A stretch of DNA of 64,000 nt, taken from the NCBI GenBank assembly GCA_023386955.1, contig JAEWIS010000044.1, positions 248,001-312,000 on the forward strand, written 5' to 3'. Position 1 is the stretch's first letter. Each line of letters opens with the position of its first letter. The position numbers and the translations under genes were made by a program. Below are positions 41,280-50,845 of the stretch, piece by piece. The notes beneath the pieces are model-generated. The model was not told the DNA's origin. It worked only from the letters and a program-made list of their open reading frames with translations, and made no database searches. The stretch comes from Bacillota bacterium. Its GTDB lineage: Bacteria > Bacillota > Bacilli > Paenibacillales > NBRC-103111.

Positions 41280-43612
41280 TGGGGAAATTACGGTACAAGC
41301 TGTGGAGGGACCTGAAGCAATCCGCCGGACAATTTATGGCGTTTGCTGTGGTCATTGCTGTGGGGGCTTTTTTCTATACAGGCCTGGTCACCTTGAGCGA
41401 TAATTTAAGCGGGTATACAGAGCAGTATTTCAATAAGCATAATATCAGCGATCTGAATGTGTATTACAGTCAGCTTTCCAAGCAGGAGATGGCCTCATTA
41501 AGCGGTGTTCAAGGCGTCAAAAAAATAGAAGGCCGGTACAGCATTCAGGCGTCGGAGGTGTTTGACTCGTATAAGGCCATCATAAACGTTCATTCTATTC
41601 CTGAGGACAATACCATCAATACGCCTGCTGTATTGGAGGGGAGTATTCCTTCGAATCAGGGGGAGGTGTTACTGGATTCCCATTATGCCCGTGAGCATAA
41701 CTATCGTACGGGTGATGCCATCACAATCCGGGCCAACAACAAAGATCTTAGGCTCACCATTGTTGGTTTGGGCGAAAATGTGGAGCATGCCAAGAAAAAC
41801 GAAATTCAAGACCACAAAACCCATGGAATCGCTTATGTGGCTGAAGCATCCGTGCCTGACATTGCCGAAGGAAATGTTTACAACGAAATTTTGGTTGATG
41901 CAGAGGACGGCTACGATATCGATCAGATAGCCCAGGTCATCGAAGGGAAGTCCCGGAATCTGTCTTATATGAGTCAAATGAGTAAGGAACGTAGCTTTAG
42001 CTATTCCCAGCTGACGGCCACCATTCATAATAACGGCTTGATGAGCAAGGTCATCCCCTTGGTGCTGTTCCTGATTGAAGCCATTATTCTATTCCTGACC
42101 ATGTCCAGGATGATCGATTCCCAGCGGAATCAGGTGGGGATTATGAAGGCTTTGGGTGTAAAAAACAGAAGCATTATGCTTCATTATATGGGTTTCCCCG
42201 TCATTGTCGGCATTACTGGCTCTATTCTGGGTTATATCGTTGCCGCTGTAGTCTTTGTTCCCATGGTGACGGCGTCTAATGCCAACTCCTATTCGCTGCC
42301 GGGGATCGAATTTTCACTTTCTCCGTTCTCCCTCGTGCCTCCCATTGTTATCTCCAGTGTGTTCGGGATGATATCCTGTTACCTGAGCGGCAGGAAGGTA
42401 CTGAAGGAACGGGCTGCCCAGATGCTGCGGCCAAAACCGCCAAAAACGATGAAAAAAATAGTCATGGAACGGATTCCCGGTATTTGGAGCCGTCTTCCGT
42501 ACAGCTACAAGCTGATTCTGCGGAACATCTTTCTCAACAAGCAAAAAGCGCTTGCCAGCTCCATTGGTGTAGCGGTCAGCACCATTCTGCTTATCACGGC
42601 CTTTGGCACACAGATGTCTCTGCAAAAGGTTGCGGATCAAATCGGAGAGGTGTACACCTATAATCTGAAAATGGACTACAAAACGGGAGTGAATTTGGAG
42701 ACCCTAAAGCTGCCCTCCGGCATAAAAAGCAGCTACGGCTTGTCCACTTTACCGGTGAACTTCATGAAAGACAGCCGGGCAGAAAAGGCCGATTTAGTCG
42801 TAACCGGAACGGAAAACAAGCTTATTCATTTTTTTGACGCTCATGATAACCAAGTTGCTCTGGAGAACGGCGGGGTGCTGGTGCCCAAGTCGTATGCCGA
42901 CAAGTATCACATCTCGGAAGGGGATCTGATTCAGCTGGCCTTTACGGCTCCCGAGCTGCGGAATCAAACCGTTACTATGAAGGTCCAACATATCACCAAC
43001 CAGTATTCCAATCCGTCCTTTTTTGTGACACCGGAGTATTTGGAGAGCTTTGGGCTGACGTACAGCCCAACCTCGCTTCTGGTTGCTGTTGCAGCGGATC
43101 ATGCCGCAGAGGTTCCCCGTATCCGCAGCTTCTTTGAGCAGGACCCTCAGGTGGAGGCCATTACAGACCAGGCGGATTTGGGGAAATCGGCGGAATATAT
43201 GATGCAGCAAAACAGCTTTATGTTTATCATGTTTATCATCTGTGCCGTGATCTTGTCCTTCGGAGCAATCTATACCATCTCGTCCATTAATATTTACGAA
43301 AGAAACCGGGAGCTTGCCACCCTGAAGGTATTGGGTTATCCCAAGAACAAAATCAACAGGCTCATCTTTTCCGAAAATATAGCGGTAACCGCCTTTGCGG
43401 TCATTTTCGCTCTCCCGGCCAGCGGTTACGTGTTCGGGAATATTGTGAAGGCATTGTCCAGCAGCCACCAGCAAATCCCGGACCAGCTGCCTGCTGCCGT
43501 TATACTGATAGCCGTGCTGCTGGCCCTTCTGCTTACGGCTACATCCAGCATGCTTCTCCGCAGGAAGGTAGCGGGCATTAACATGATTGAATCGTTAAAG
43601 AGCGTGGAGTAA
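41273..43612 (+). CDS. FtsX-family ABC transporter permease
   Basis: 779 residues (ATG at 41273 with GAGGAG five bases ahead; ATG at 41279 also possible). Plan: TM1 (about 18-40), a large extracellular domain of about 210 residues, three helices at 250-370, a second extracellular domain (about 440-630) and three C-terminal helices. Two FtsX modules with the NREL-type motif ERNRELATLKVLGY near 685. Together with the ATPase it forms a mechanotransmission-type exporter. Same gene order and ending (EEIEW/KSVE) as the pair at 54189-57291. Confidence 0.88.
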   Translation: MVMGKLRYKLWRDLKQSAGQFMAFAVVIAVGAFFYTGLVTLSDNLSGYTEQYFNKHNISDLNVYYSQLSKQEMASLSGVQGVKKIEGRYSIQASEVFDSYKAIINVHSIPEDNTINTPAVLEGSIPSNQGEVLLDSHYAREHNYRTGDAITIRANNKDLRLTIVGLGENVEHAKKNEIQDHKTHGIAYVAEASVPDIAEGNVYNEILVDAEDGYDIDQIAQVIEGKSRNLSYMSQMSKERSFSYSQLTATIHNNGLMSKVIPLVLFLIEAIILFLTMSRMIDSQRNQVGIMKALGVKNRSIMLHYMGFPVIVGITGSILGYIVAAVVFVPMVTASNANSYSLPGIEFSLSPFSLVPPIVISSVFGMISCYLSGRKVLKERAAQMLRPKPPKTMKKIVMERIPGIWSRLPYSYKLILRNIFLNKQKALASSIGVAVSTILLITAFGTQMSLQKVADQIGEVYTYNLKMDYKTGVNLETLKLPSGIKSSYGLSTLPVNFMKDSRAEKADLVVTGTENKLIHFFDAHDNQVALENGGVLVPKSYADKYHISEGDLIQLAFTAPELRNQTVTMKVQHITNQYSNPSFFVTPEYLESFGLTYSPTSLLVAVAADHAAEVPRIRSFFEQDPQVEAITDQADLGKSAEYMMQQNSFMFIMFIICAVILSFGAIYTISSINIYERNRELATLKVLGYPKNKINRLIFSENIAVTAFAVIFALPASGYVFGNIVKALSSSHQQIPDQLPAAVILIAVLLALLLTATSSMLLRRKVAGINMIESLKSVE

Positions 43613-43640
43613 TTATAGTTCTTACCGCGGCATCGGACGC

Positions 43641-45209
43641 TCATCCCTCCTGTGAAGCCGTACTCTGCTGCTGCAGCCCGGCTTTATAGGCGGATGGGGT
43701 GACGCCGATATGCTTCTCAAACTTGGCGCTGAAATAGTTGGGGTCGTTATACCCGACCTTTTTGGCGATTTCGGAGATTTTCAGATCCGTACGTCGGATC
43801 AGACGTTTGGCTTCCTCCATCCGCAGATGATGAAGGTACTCGTTAAAGTGAAGCCCCTTCTTTTTGCTGAACAGCTGCCCTAGATAGGCGTGATTCATGT
43901 AGTGTTTAGCGGCAACCTCCTTCAAGGTGATGTTTTCATGGAAATGGCTGATTAAATAATGCTCAATTTGACCGATAATCCCGGAATCCTGCTGGACCCG
44001 GAGGGCGGCGATTGATGCGCTAATCTGCCGGCAGGTATCCAGATAGGATATCTCCAGGAGGCGAAGGGGAGTGGTGGTGCAGGAACGGTCAATTTCATGG
44101 GCCGCCTTCATAATCCGTGCGGTGTCTCCTCCCATATTCAACACAATGGCGTCCATATCAAGAAGAAAACGATACAAGTGCATTTTGATGATGGCTGGAG
44201 AAATAAATTGTTCCCTAAAGCAGCCGAAGATTGCCGCAACGGTTTTCTCTGTCTCCGGCAGATTATGGGTCTCCAGAGCTTCCTTCAGCTGTTGGAAGGA
44301 AGCCGGATATTCAGCCTGTTCCTTTAGCGGTGGAAGCAGCTTCAGTGTATCCCCGTTAAGAACGGCCGGCTGGTTCATATAGAGAGCATACACATAAGCG
44401 GAGCACGCCTCCTGAAAGCATTGTGCCAGCTGTTCAGGAGATTGGGCACGGACGCCCATGTACAGGGAGACATGCTGATCCAGGCTGTGGCGCACCTGGT
44501 GAAGGATAGCCGCTGCAAGCTGCTGCTCCTGGGATTGACTCAGACGGGCGGACTCCGGGCCAATCACAAGCACGACCCTGCCGTCCACGTCAAGGAAAGT
44601 GCGAACGCTCGCATCTGCAAGCCGATAGCTCTCCCAGACTGGCTGCAGCAGCCGGTGGATTTGTTCAGAAGAGAGATGGGGGTGACTGTGCAGTGTGATG
44701 ACCATAAGCAAAGCTGGATAACGGACCTCCAATTTCAGGCACATATCCACCTTTCGTTCATTAGGCGCCGTACCCTGCAATAACAAATGGATTAAATTAC
44801 CATATACATGCTGCACCGGTAAGGTACGCTCTGAAACCAGACCGGCCCGAATCCGCTGCAGGGCGGCAATCAGCTCGGCTTTATCCACCGGCTTCAGTAA
44901 ATAATCCTTGACCTCGAACCGGATCGCCTGCCGGGCATAGTCGAATTCATGAAAGCCAGTCAATATGATCACCGGCGTTTGGAGCTGTCTGTCTTCGCGC
45001 AGCGTTTTAATCAATTGCAGACCATCCATTTTTGGCATCCGGATATCCGTTATGATCAAGTCCGGGTTATCTTCTAGAATGAACCGCAGCGCTTGTTCGC
45101 CGTTTTTGGCCTTGGCCGCAATGGTAAAGCCGTATTGCTCCCAATCGATAAGCTGGGCCAACCCCGCCCGGATCACAGGTTCATCGTCGGCGATAAGCAC
45201 CTTGAGCAT
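43641..45209 (-). CDS. AraC-type response regulator (YesN-like) of the xylan locus
   Basis: 522 residues from the ATG at 45209 (AAAGGAGCGG upstream). Receiver domain at 1-120 with DDEP, phospho-acceptor in LIITDIRMPKMDG at about 55 and the Lys in LLKPVDK at about 104. A 270-residue middle region, then an AraC HTH pair at about 415-515 (LKEVAAKHYMNHAYLGQLF, ISEIAKKVGYNDPNYFSAKF). It probably activates the divergent transporter-xylanase operon. Sixteen bases behind the kinase gene. The pair matches the regulators beside xylan and aldouronate clusters of Paenibacillus and Geobacillus. Confidence 0.92.
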   Translation of the reverse strand: MLKVLIADDEPVIRAGLAQLIDWEQYGFTIAAKAKNGEQALRFILEDNPDLIITDIRMPKMDGLQLIKTLREDRQLQTPVIILTGFHEFDYARQAIRFEVKDYLLKPVDKAELIAALQRIRAGLVSERTLPVQHVYGNLIHLLLQGTAPNERKVDMCLKLEVRYPALLMVITLHSHPHLSSEQIHRLLQPVWESYRLADASVRTFLDVDGRVVLVIGPESARLSQSQEQQLAAAILHQVRHSLDQHVSLYMGVRAQSPEQLAQCFQEACSAYVYALYMNQPAVLNGDTLKLLPPLKEQAEYPASFQQLKEALETHNLPETEKTVAAIFGCFREQFISPAIIKMHLYRFLLDMDAIVLNMGGDTARIMKAAHEIDRSCTTTPLRLLEISYLDTCRQISASIAALRVQQDSGIIGQIEHYLISHFHENITLKEVAAKHYMNHAYLGQLFSKKKGLHFNEYLHHLRMEEAKRLIRRTDLKISEIAKKVGYNDPNYFSAKFEKHIGVTPSAYKAGLQQQSTASQEG

Positions 45210-45225
45210 ATCTGCACCGCTCCTT

Positions 45226-47013
45226 TTACCGTTTGTATAAGTCATCGGACGGGTCCCGCAGACAGCGGGGAATCCTCAGCTCAATGGACGTAAACTCCGA
45301 TTCCTTGCTGCGGATATGAAATTCGAATTGATCCTGAAAGAACAGCGTAATCCGGCGGAACACATTTTGCATGCCGATCCGGTTCAGAGAAGGCTCCTTG
45401 GCCCGGACATCCTCCAGCAGCTGATCCACCTTCTCCGGTTTCATTCCAATCCCGTTGTCTTCAATATGGAACACCAGCCAATGATCCTCCACGTAAATTC
45501 TGATGGACACGACCCCCAGGTCATCCAAACCCTGGATGCCGTGTTTGAAGGCATTCTCTACAAACGGTTGAAAAATCAACACAGGAATATAGAGGGGCAG
45601 CGTGTTCGGGTCCACTTCCAGTGTATATTCGATTTCATCCTCGAACCGGTATTTCTGGATGGCCAGAAATTCCCGGATCATCTCCAGCTCCTCCTCAACC
45701 GTTACCCAGTCCCGGTTACCCGTTAAGGAGCGCCTGTAGGTCTTCGACATGTAGCTGAGAATTTCCGCCGTTTCCAGTTCTCCCTTGAGTACGGATTTCA
45801 TCCGGATGGTTTCCAGAACGTTAAACAAGTAGTGGGGATTGACCTGGCTTTGCAGAGCGGTCAGCTCCGCTTGTTTGCTTTCCAGTTCAAAGTCTTTTTG
45901 CCGTAGCTCCGCCTCATAGACGTCGTTGATCAGCTGCTTGATCTTCCGGATCATCCGGTTAAAGCTGTGGAACAATAAACCGATTTCATCCTTTCCTACG
46001 CGGGGATATTCGATTAAAGCAAAATGCTGGCTTTCCACCTTATCCATGTGGCGGGAGAGCAGCCGCGTCCGGAAATACAGAGATCTGGAGATAAGAAGGA
46101 TTAAGATAGTGGCAAATAACAGATTGGCCATGGCCATGATCAAGACATATTTCTTCGGCTGTTCAAGCGCCTTGTAGAAGACGGATTCCTCATATACGCC
46201 AATGATTTTGTAGTCCTGGATGGCTTCCAGCGAATGGAGCGTTCTGTTCATCGTAAATTGATGCTTTGGAATGGAGTCCGGATTGAAGGGGGCCAGGTAT
46301 TGCTGGTCTGCCGAGCCGGTATAAATGACCCGATTTTGACTATCCACCAGGAAAAATTCGCCCAAGGAGCCTTCACTGCGGAAGATTTCCTGTAAAACAT
46401 TATATTTGATATCGATTTTCAGGATTTTTTGATACTGGGAATAAGAGGTGTAGTAGTCCAGCCTGCGGATGATGCTGAAGGAGCGCTCTCCGTCTGCGGT
46501 TACTTCCTGTCCAAAATATACGGCATCCCGGCTGCTGCCAGGTTGGAAGGCTTGCGGATACCACGGGCTGGCCGCAGCTGCCGGGGTAAGCCGGAGTACA
46601 CTGCCTGCATTCAGCACAGTAGGATTATCGGTATAGAAGTTAATCGTAAAGTGGTATTGGAAGTAGGGAGTGACTCCCATCAGAGGGGTACGGAAAAAGC
46701 TGCTGTAATTCATGGTATAGTCCAGATTGTCCAGATATGTCCGGTCCAGTCCTTCATAGAAGCCTTGTGAGAAATAAATATTGTTGCTTAACGCCCCCGC
46801 TTCCTTAAAGGTGCGGGTTAATTGGTTATCCAAACGCTCCAGGGAGAGCTCCAGATTGCGCTGCTCCTCTTTTTTTACGCTTTGGGTGATTTTGGTGTAG
46901 AACAGATAATTGCTCAGGGCAATGGGCAGGAACACGCAGAAAATGTAGAGCAGCAGGAGCTTATTCTGGATTTTCACGTTGTTTAATCCTGGGAGGCCAA
47001 AGGATGTGGACAT
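45226..47013 (-). CDS. Sensor histidine kinase (YesM-like) of the xylan locus
   Basis: 595 residues. TM1 at about 16-36, extracellular cache-like sensor to about 295, TM2 (VLIMAMANLLFATILILLI), HAMP, then the His-kinase motif LQSQVNPHYLFNVLETI (phospho-acceptor His at about 404) and a GHKL ATPase (FVENAFKHGI, DNGIGM). The ligand is probably a xylo-oligosaccharide or aldouronate handed over by the lipoprotein (inference). Divergent from the transporter operon. Confidence 0.92.
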   Translation of the reverse strand: MSTSFGLPGLNNVKIQNKLLLLYIFCVFLPIALSNYLFYTKITQSVKKEEQRNLELSLERLDNQLTRTFKEAGALSNNIYFSQGFYEGLDRTYLDNLDYTMNYSSFFRTPLMGVTPYFQYHFTINFYTDNPTVLNAGSVLRLTPAAAASPWYPQAFQPGSSRDAVYFGQEVTADGERSFSIIRRLDYYTSYSQYQKILKIDIKYNVLQEIFRSEGSLGEFFLVDSQNRVIYTGSADQQYLAPFNPDSIPKHQFTMNRTLHSLEAIQDYKIIGVYEESVFYKALEQPKKYVLIMAMANLLFATILILLISRSLYFRTRLLSRHMDKVESQHFALIEYPRVGKDEIGLLFHSFNRMIRKIKQLINDVYEAELRQKDFELESKQAELTALQSQVNPHYLFNVLETIRMKSVLKGELETAEILSYMSKTYRRSLTGNRDWVTVEEELEMIREFLAIQKYRFEDEIEYTLEVDPNTLPLYIPVLIFQPFVENAFKHGIQGLDDLGVVSIRIYVEDHWLVFHIEDNGIGMKPEKVDQLLEDVRAKEPSLNRIGMQNVFRRITLFFQDQFEFHIRSKESEFTSIELRIPRCLRDPSDDLYKR

Positions 47014-47137
47014 GTGAACCCCTCTCTAATCAATCGCTTTCTTCATTATAGAGAGTGGGTCGCCGGGATAGCAAGGCCCATCTGACAGGGCCAAGGAAAT
47101 GCTATATTATTTCGGCTTATGCCTATATTTTGTCATA

Positions 47138-47166
47138 TTGGATGGTGCATGCAGCCCACTTATAAT
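47138..47166 (+). promoter_or_regulatory. Promoter of the transporter-xylanase operon
   Basis: TTGGAT (47138-47143) and TATAAT (47161-47166), 17 bp spacer, 53 bp before the lipoprotein start. No catabolite-responsive element was recognised by eye. Confidence 0.6.
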
Positions 47167-47218
47167 AAGGTTAGGTTAAAAAAGACCTGCATCATCAAAC
47201 ACAGAGGAGTGAGCTCTA

Positions 47219-48889
47219 ATGAGTGCTCTCAAGAAAGCGGCCTTCACCACGTTAGCCGCAGTTATGACCTTGGCTGCTGCAGCATGCAGCCAGGAGGATT
47301 CGGGCGCGAGCACAAGCAGCACAAGTCCGGGGGGGACGGAGAAAGCGGCAGTAAAGGAATACAGTGTATTTATTACAAGGTCTCTGGCGGATTACCCGGG
47401 GTCCACACGTGTTGGTGACATCATTGATAAAGAGACCAATGTCAAACTAAAGCGTGAGTATCTGGTGGGGGATTTGGATACCAAGATCGGTGTCATGATT
47501 GCCTCCGGCCAATATCCGGATCTACTGGATGGAGGCACTTCCACCTCCAAGCTTGTGAATGCCGGGGCTTATATTCCGCTGGATGAATTGGTGGACAAAT
47601 ATGCGCCTAACCTGAAGAAGCTGTATGGCCCGCTCTGGAACAAGCTGAAGCAGCCTGACGGCAAGGTATATTTCATGCCTGGATGGGTTCCCCACGAGGA
47701 AGGGGATAAGGCTCCTCTTCTGGGAACTCCCCAAACCGGCTTCTGGATTCAGAAGGCCGTCATGAAGGAGTTTAACTATCCGAAGATCAAGACATTGGAT
47801 GAGTACTTTGATCTGATCGAGAGGTATGCCAAGAAATACCCGGAGATTGAAGGCGGTAAAACCATTGGCTTCGAGGGCATCATGGAGGGGACGCGCAAGG
47901 CGGATTTAGTGAATCCCCCGTTCTTTCTCTCCGGTTATCCCAATGACGGGGCAGCCATCGCCAATAAGGTGGAAGGCGGCTTCAAGGTGGATACCTTCCA
48001 GGACAAGGAAATGTCCAAGCGCTATTATCAAAAGCTGAACGAAATCAATGCCAAAGGGCTGCTGGATCAGGAAATGTTCGTGATGAATTACGATCAATAC
48101 ATCGCCAAGCTGACCTCCGGCCGGGTGCTTGGATTATCCGACCAGCGCTACCAGGTGGGTAAGGCTATTGATATTCTCGATAAGGAAAAACCGGAGCGTT
48201 CCTTCATGCCCCTGCCACTGGTCTATGACGCCTCCATTAAAGATCAGTATACCTCGCCGCTAACCATGGGAACCTCAACCGGTATGGGCATTTCCAAAAA
48301 TGCCAAGGACCCGGTTGGCCTCATCAAATATCTGGACCATATTGCAAAGCAGGAAACACAGCTGCTGATTTCTTGGGGCGTGAAGGATGTTGATTATAAG
48401 GTTGATGAGAAGGGCCGCTTCTACAGAACGCCTGAGATGATCGCCAAGTTCAAGGACCCGGAATATAAGAAGCAATGGGGCGGAGATTATTTCCTGGGGT
48501 TCCCTGTTTCGGTGGGGTACTGGGCGGATGGGAACGCAGCGCGTGCGGATAATCAGGTTGAACTGCTTACGGCCACGTATAACGACATCGATAAGGAAAT
48601 TATTAAAGCTTACGGGATTTCGTCCTACAATGATCTATTCAACAAACCGGAACCGCGCAAGTATTTCCCGTTGTTTGACATTACCCTGGAGAAGGGCGGC
48701 AAGGCAGAGGTCACCAAGCAGAAAATGGATGAGCTCATGACCACCTATATTCCAAGGCTGATCCTCTCCAATCCGGCTGACTACAACAAGGTATGGGAGG
48801 AGTATACGGGGAAATTCAAGAATCTGGACACCAAATCGTATATCGATGAGCTTCAAAAGGCGGTTGACTACCGCATGAAGAACTGGTAA
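47219..48889 (+). CDS. Extracellular sugar-binding lipoprotein (LplA-like)
   Basis: 556 residues; AGAGGAGTGAG upstream. Lipoprotein signal peptide with lipobox LAAAACSQ (Cys about 22) and a Ser/Gly/Thr-rich tether. The large type-1 solute-binding domain has GTSTGMGISKNAKDP and a C-terminal region typical of LplA proteins. Captures oligosaccharides at the membrane for the two permeases encoded behind it. In related clusters the ligand is an aldouronate or xylo-oligosaccharide. Confidence 0.9.
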   Translation: MSALKKAAFTTLAAVMTLAAAACSQEDSGASTSSTSPGGTEKAAVKEYSVFITRSLADYPGSTRVGDIIDKETNVKLKREYLVGDLDTKIGVMIASGQYPDLLDGGTSTSKLVNAGAYIPLDELVDKYAPNLKKLYGPLWNKLKQPDGKVYFMPGWVPHEEGDKAPLLGTPQTGFWIQKAVMKEFNYPKIKTLDEYFDLIERYAKKYPEIEGGKTIGFEGIMEGTRKADLVNPPFFLSGYPNDGAAIANKVEGGFKVDTFQDKEMSKRYYQKLNEINAKGLLDQEMFVMNYDQYIAKLTSGRVLGLSDQRYQVGKAIDILDKEKPERSFMPLPLVYDASIKDQYTSPLTMGTSTGMGISKNAKDPVGLIKYLDHIAKQETQLLISWGVKDVDYKVDEKGRFYRTPEMIAKFKDPEYKKQWGGDYFLGFPVSVGYWADGNAARADNQVELLTATYNDIDKEIIKAYGISSYNDLFNKPEPRKYFPLFDITLEKGGKAEVTKQKMDELMTTYIPRLILSNPADYNKVWEEYTGKFKNLDTKSYIDELQKAVDYRMKNW

Positions 48890-48950
48890 TCGCGGGAGTG
48901 TATTAGAGAGAAACAGATCGTAACGACCAATCGGATAGGGGAGATTTACC

Positions 48951-49868
48951 ATGCTGCAAACAACATTCATTCAGAAGCTGTGGCGGCAGCGAGTCCTGGT
49001 GCTCATGTCCGTCCCGCTTCTGATCCATCTCCTGATCTTCAAATATATGCCGCTATGGGGATGGACCATGGCCTTTCAGGAGTATGTGCCGGGAAGAAGC
49101 TTTTGGGATCAAAAGTGGGTGGGCTTCACCCAATTCGCCCGGATTTTCACTGACGATATGTTCTATCAGGTGCTGCGCAATACCCTTGCCATGAGCTTTA
49201 TCAATATCGTGTTTAATTTTGTGACGGCTATAGGGCTGGCCGTACTGTTAAACGAAGTGAGGGTGACCTGGTTTAAGCGGACGGTGCAGACCATCTCCTA
49301 CCTGCCTTATTTTATCTCATGGGTGGTGGCTGCCAATATTATTATGGTGATGCTCTCCTCCGACAACGGGGTTGTGAACATCCTGCTTATGAAGCTGGGG
49401 CTGATCGATTCTCCCCAGATGTGGTTAGGGAAGCCGGAGCTGTTCTGGTGGATAATCGGGCTGGCCAATGTATGGAAGAATGTAGGATGGAACGCCATCA
49501 TCTACTTGGCTGCCATATCGGCCATCGAGCCTCAATTATATGAGTCGGCGGAAATGGACGGAGCCAACCGGCTGCAAAAAATCTGGAATATCACCATTCC
49601 CGGGATAAAACCGACCATCGTCATTTTGCTGATTATGAGCATCGGTCATATTATGCAGGCGGGTTTTGAACAGCAATACCTGCTCGGCAACAGTCTGGTC
49701 AAGGAAAAGTCCATGGTCTTCGACATCTTTGTATTGGAATACGGAATACGGTTGTCACGTTATTCCTTCGCTGCGGCAGCGGGCATTTTTAACAGTATGG
49801 TCAGTATCACGATGCTGTTAATAGCGAACTTCATCGCCGGCAAAATGGGCGAAGAGAGAATCATATAA
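48951..49868 (+). CDS. ABC sugar permease, LplB-like
   Basis: 305 residues, six membrane helices. The EAA loop reads SAEMDGANRLQKIWNITIPG at about 200, the docking site for the ATPase. No ATPase gene is in this operon, consistent with use of a shared MsmX-type ATPase as in other LplB systems. 61 bp after the lipoprotein gene. Confidence 0.92.
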   Translation: MLQTTFIQKLWRQRVLVLMSVPLLIHLLIFKYMPLWGWTMAFQEYVPGRSFWDQKWVGFTQFARIFTDDMFYQVLRNTLAMSFINIVFNFVTAIGLAVLLNEVRVTWFKRTVQTISYLPYFISWVVAANIIMVMLSSDNGVVNILLMKLGLIDSPQMWLGKPELFWWIIGLANVWKNVGWNAIIYLAAISAIEPQLYESAEMDGANRLQKIWNITIPGIKPTIVILLIMSIGHIMQAGFEQQYLLGNSLVKEKSMVFDIFVLEYGIRLSRYSFAAAAGIFNSMVSITMLLIANFIAGKMGEERII

Positions 49869-49882
49869 GGTGGGGAAGCGAC

Positions 49883-50791
49883 ATGTATCGTTCCAAGCGG
49901 CTGTTCACGGGCAGTAATCTGTTCGACGTCATCAATACCTTCATCCTGTGTCTATTGTTAGTGATTACGCTATACCCGTTTCTGAATGTTGTGGCTCTAT
50001 CGCTGAATGATGCCATGGACAGCTTGAAGGGCGGCATTTATTTGTGGCCCAGGAAGCTTACCCTGTTTAATTACCAGAGCCTGCTTCGTGATTCCCATAT
50101 CTGGCATGCAGCGATGATATCTGTCCTAAGGACGGGGATTGCGGTGATTGCAGGCGTATTTTTAACCTCTATGGTAGCGTATACAATCAGCCGGAAGGAT
50201 TATGTATTGCGGAATTTCATTACGGTGGCCTATGTCCTCACCATGTATATTGACGGCGGGCTGATTCCCACCTATTTTTTGATCCGGGATATTGGCCTGG
50301 TCAACAATTTTGCCGTCTATGTCCTGCCCGGTGTGGTGACGGCCTTTAATCTGCTGGTAATCCGCACGTACATTCATTCCTTGCCGGAGAGCCTGGTGGA
50401 GTCTGCCAAGATAGATGGCGCCGGAGATTTCCGCATCTTTGTACAGATTATTTTCCCGTTATGTATGCCGGTGTTGGCTACGATTGCGCTGTTCATCGCC
50501 GTTTCCCAATGGAATGCCTGGTTTGACACCTTCCTCTATGCGTCCAGTAAACCGGAGCTAAGCACACTCCAATACGAGCTGATGAAGATTCTGCAGTCTG
50601 CCAACCAGCAAGTCAACGGCACCTCCCAGGCGATGCTGGATGCGGCGTCAGGCCAAACGGACCATGCGGTTACGCCGGGATCGATCCGGGCCACCATGAC
50701 GGTTGTTTCCAGTTTGCCGATCATTATCGTCTATCCGTTTCTCCAGCGGTATTTCGTGAAGGGTCTAACCCTTGGCGGTGTAAAGGGGTGA
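49883..50791 (+). CDS. ABC sugar permease, YtcP-like
   Basis: 302 residues, six helices. EAA loop SAKIDGAGDFRIFVQIIFP at about 175. Partner of the LplB-like permease; 14-bp gap. It ends with the typical VKGLTLGGVKG tail of this family. Confidence 0.92.
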   Translation: MYRSKRLFTGSNLFDVINTFILCLLLVITLYPFLNVVALSLNDAMDSLKGGIYLWPRKLTLFNYQSLLRDSHIWHAAMISVLRTGIAVIAGVFLTSMVAYTISRKDYVLRNFITVAYVLTMYIDGGLIPTYFLIRDIGLVNNFAVYVLPGVVTAFNLLVIRTYIHSLPESLVESAKIDGAGDFRIFVQIIFPLCMPVLATIALFIAVSQWNAWFDTFLYASSKPELSTLQYELMKILQSANQQVNGTSQAMLDAASGQTDHAVTPGSIRATMTVVSSLPIIIVYPFLQRYFVKGLTLGGVKG

Positions 50792-50845
50792 TGAAAACTC
50801 AACCATAACCGCAAGTCCGGATTCCAAAACAAGAAGGAGGCGTAA

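Noticed and set aside
47014..47218. Catabolite-responsive element before the sugar-transport operon
   Set aside because: No sequence close enough to the cre consensus was found by eye.
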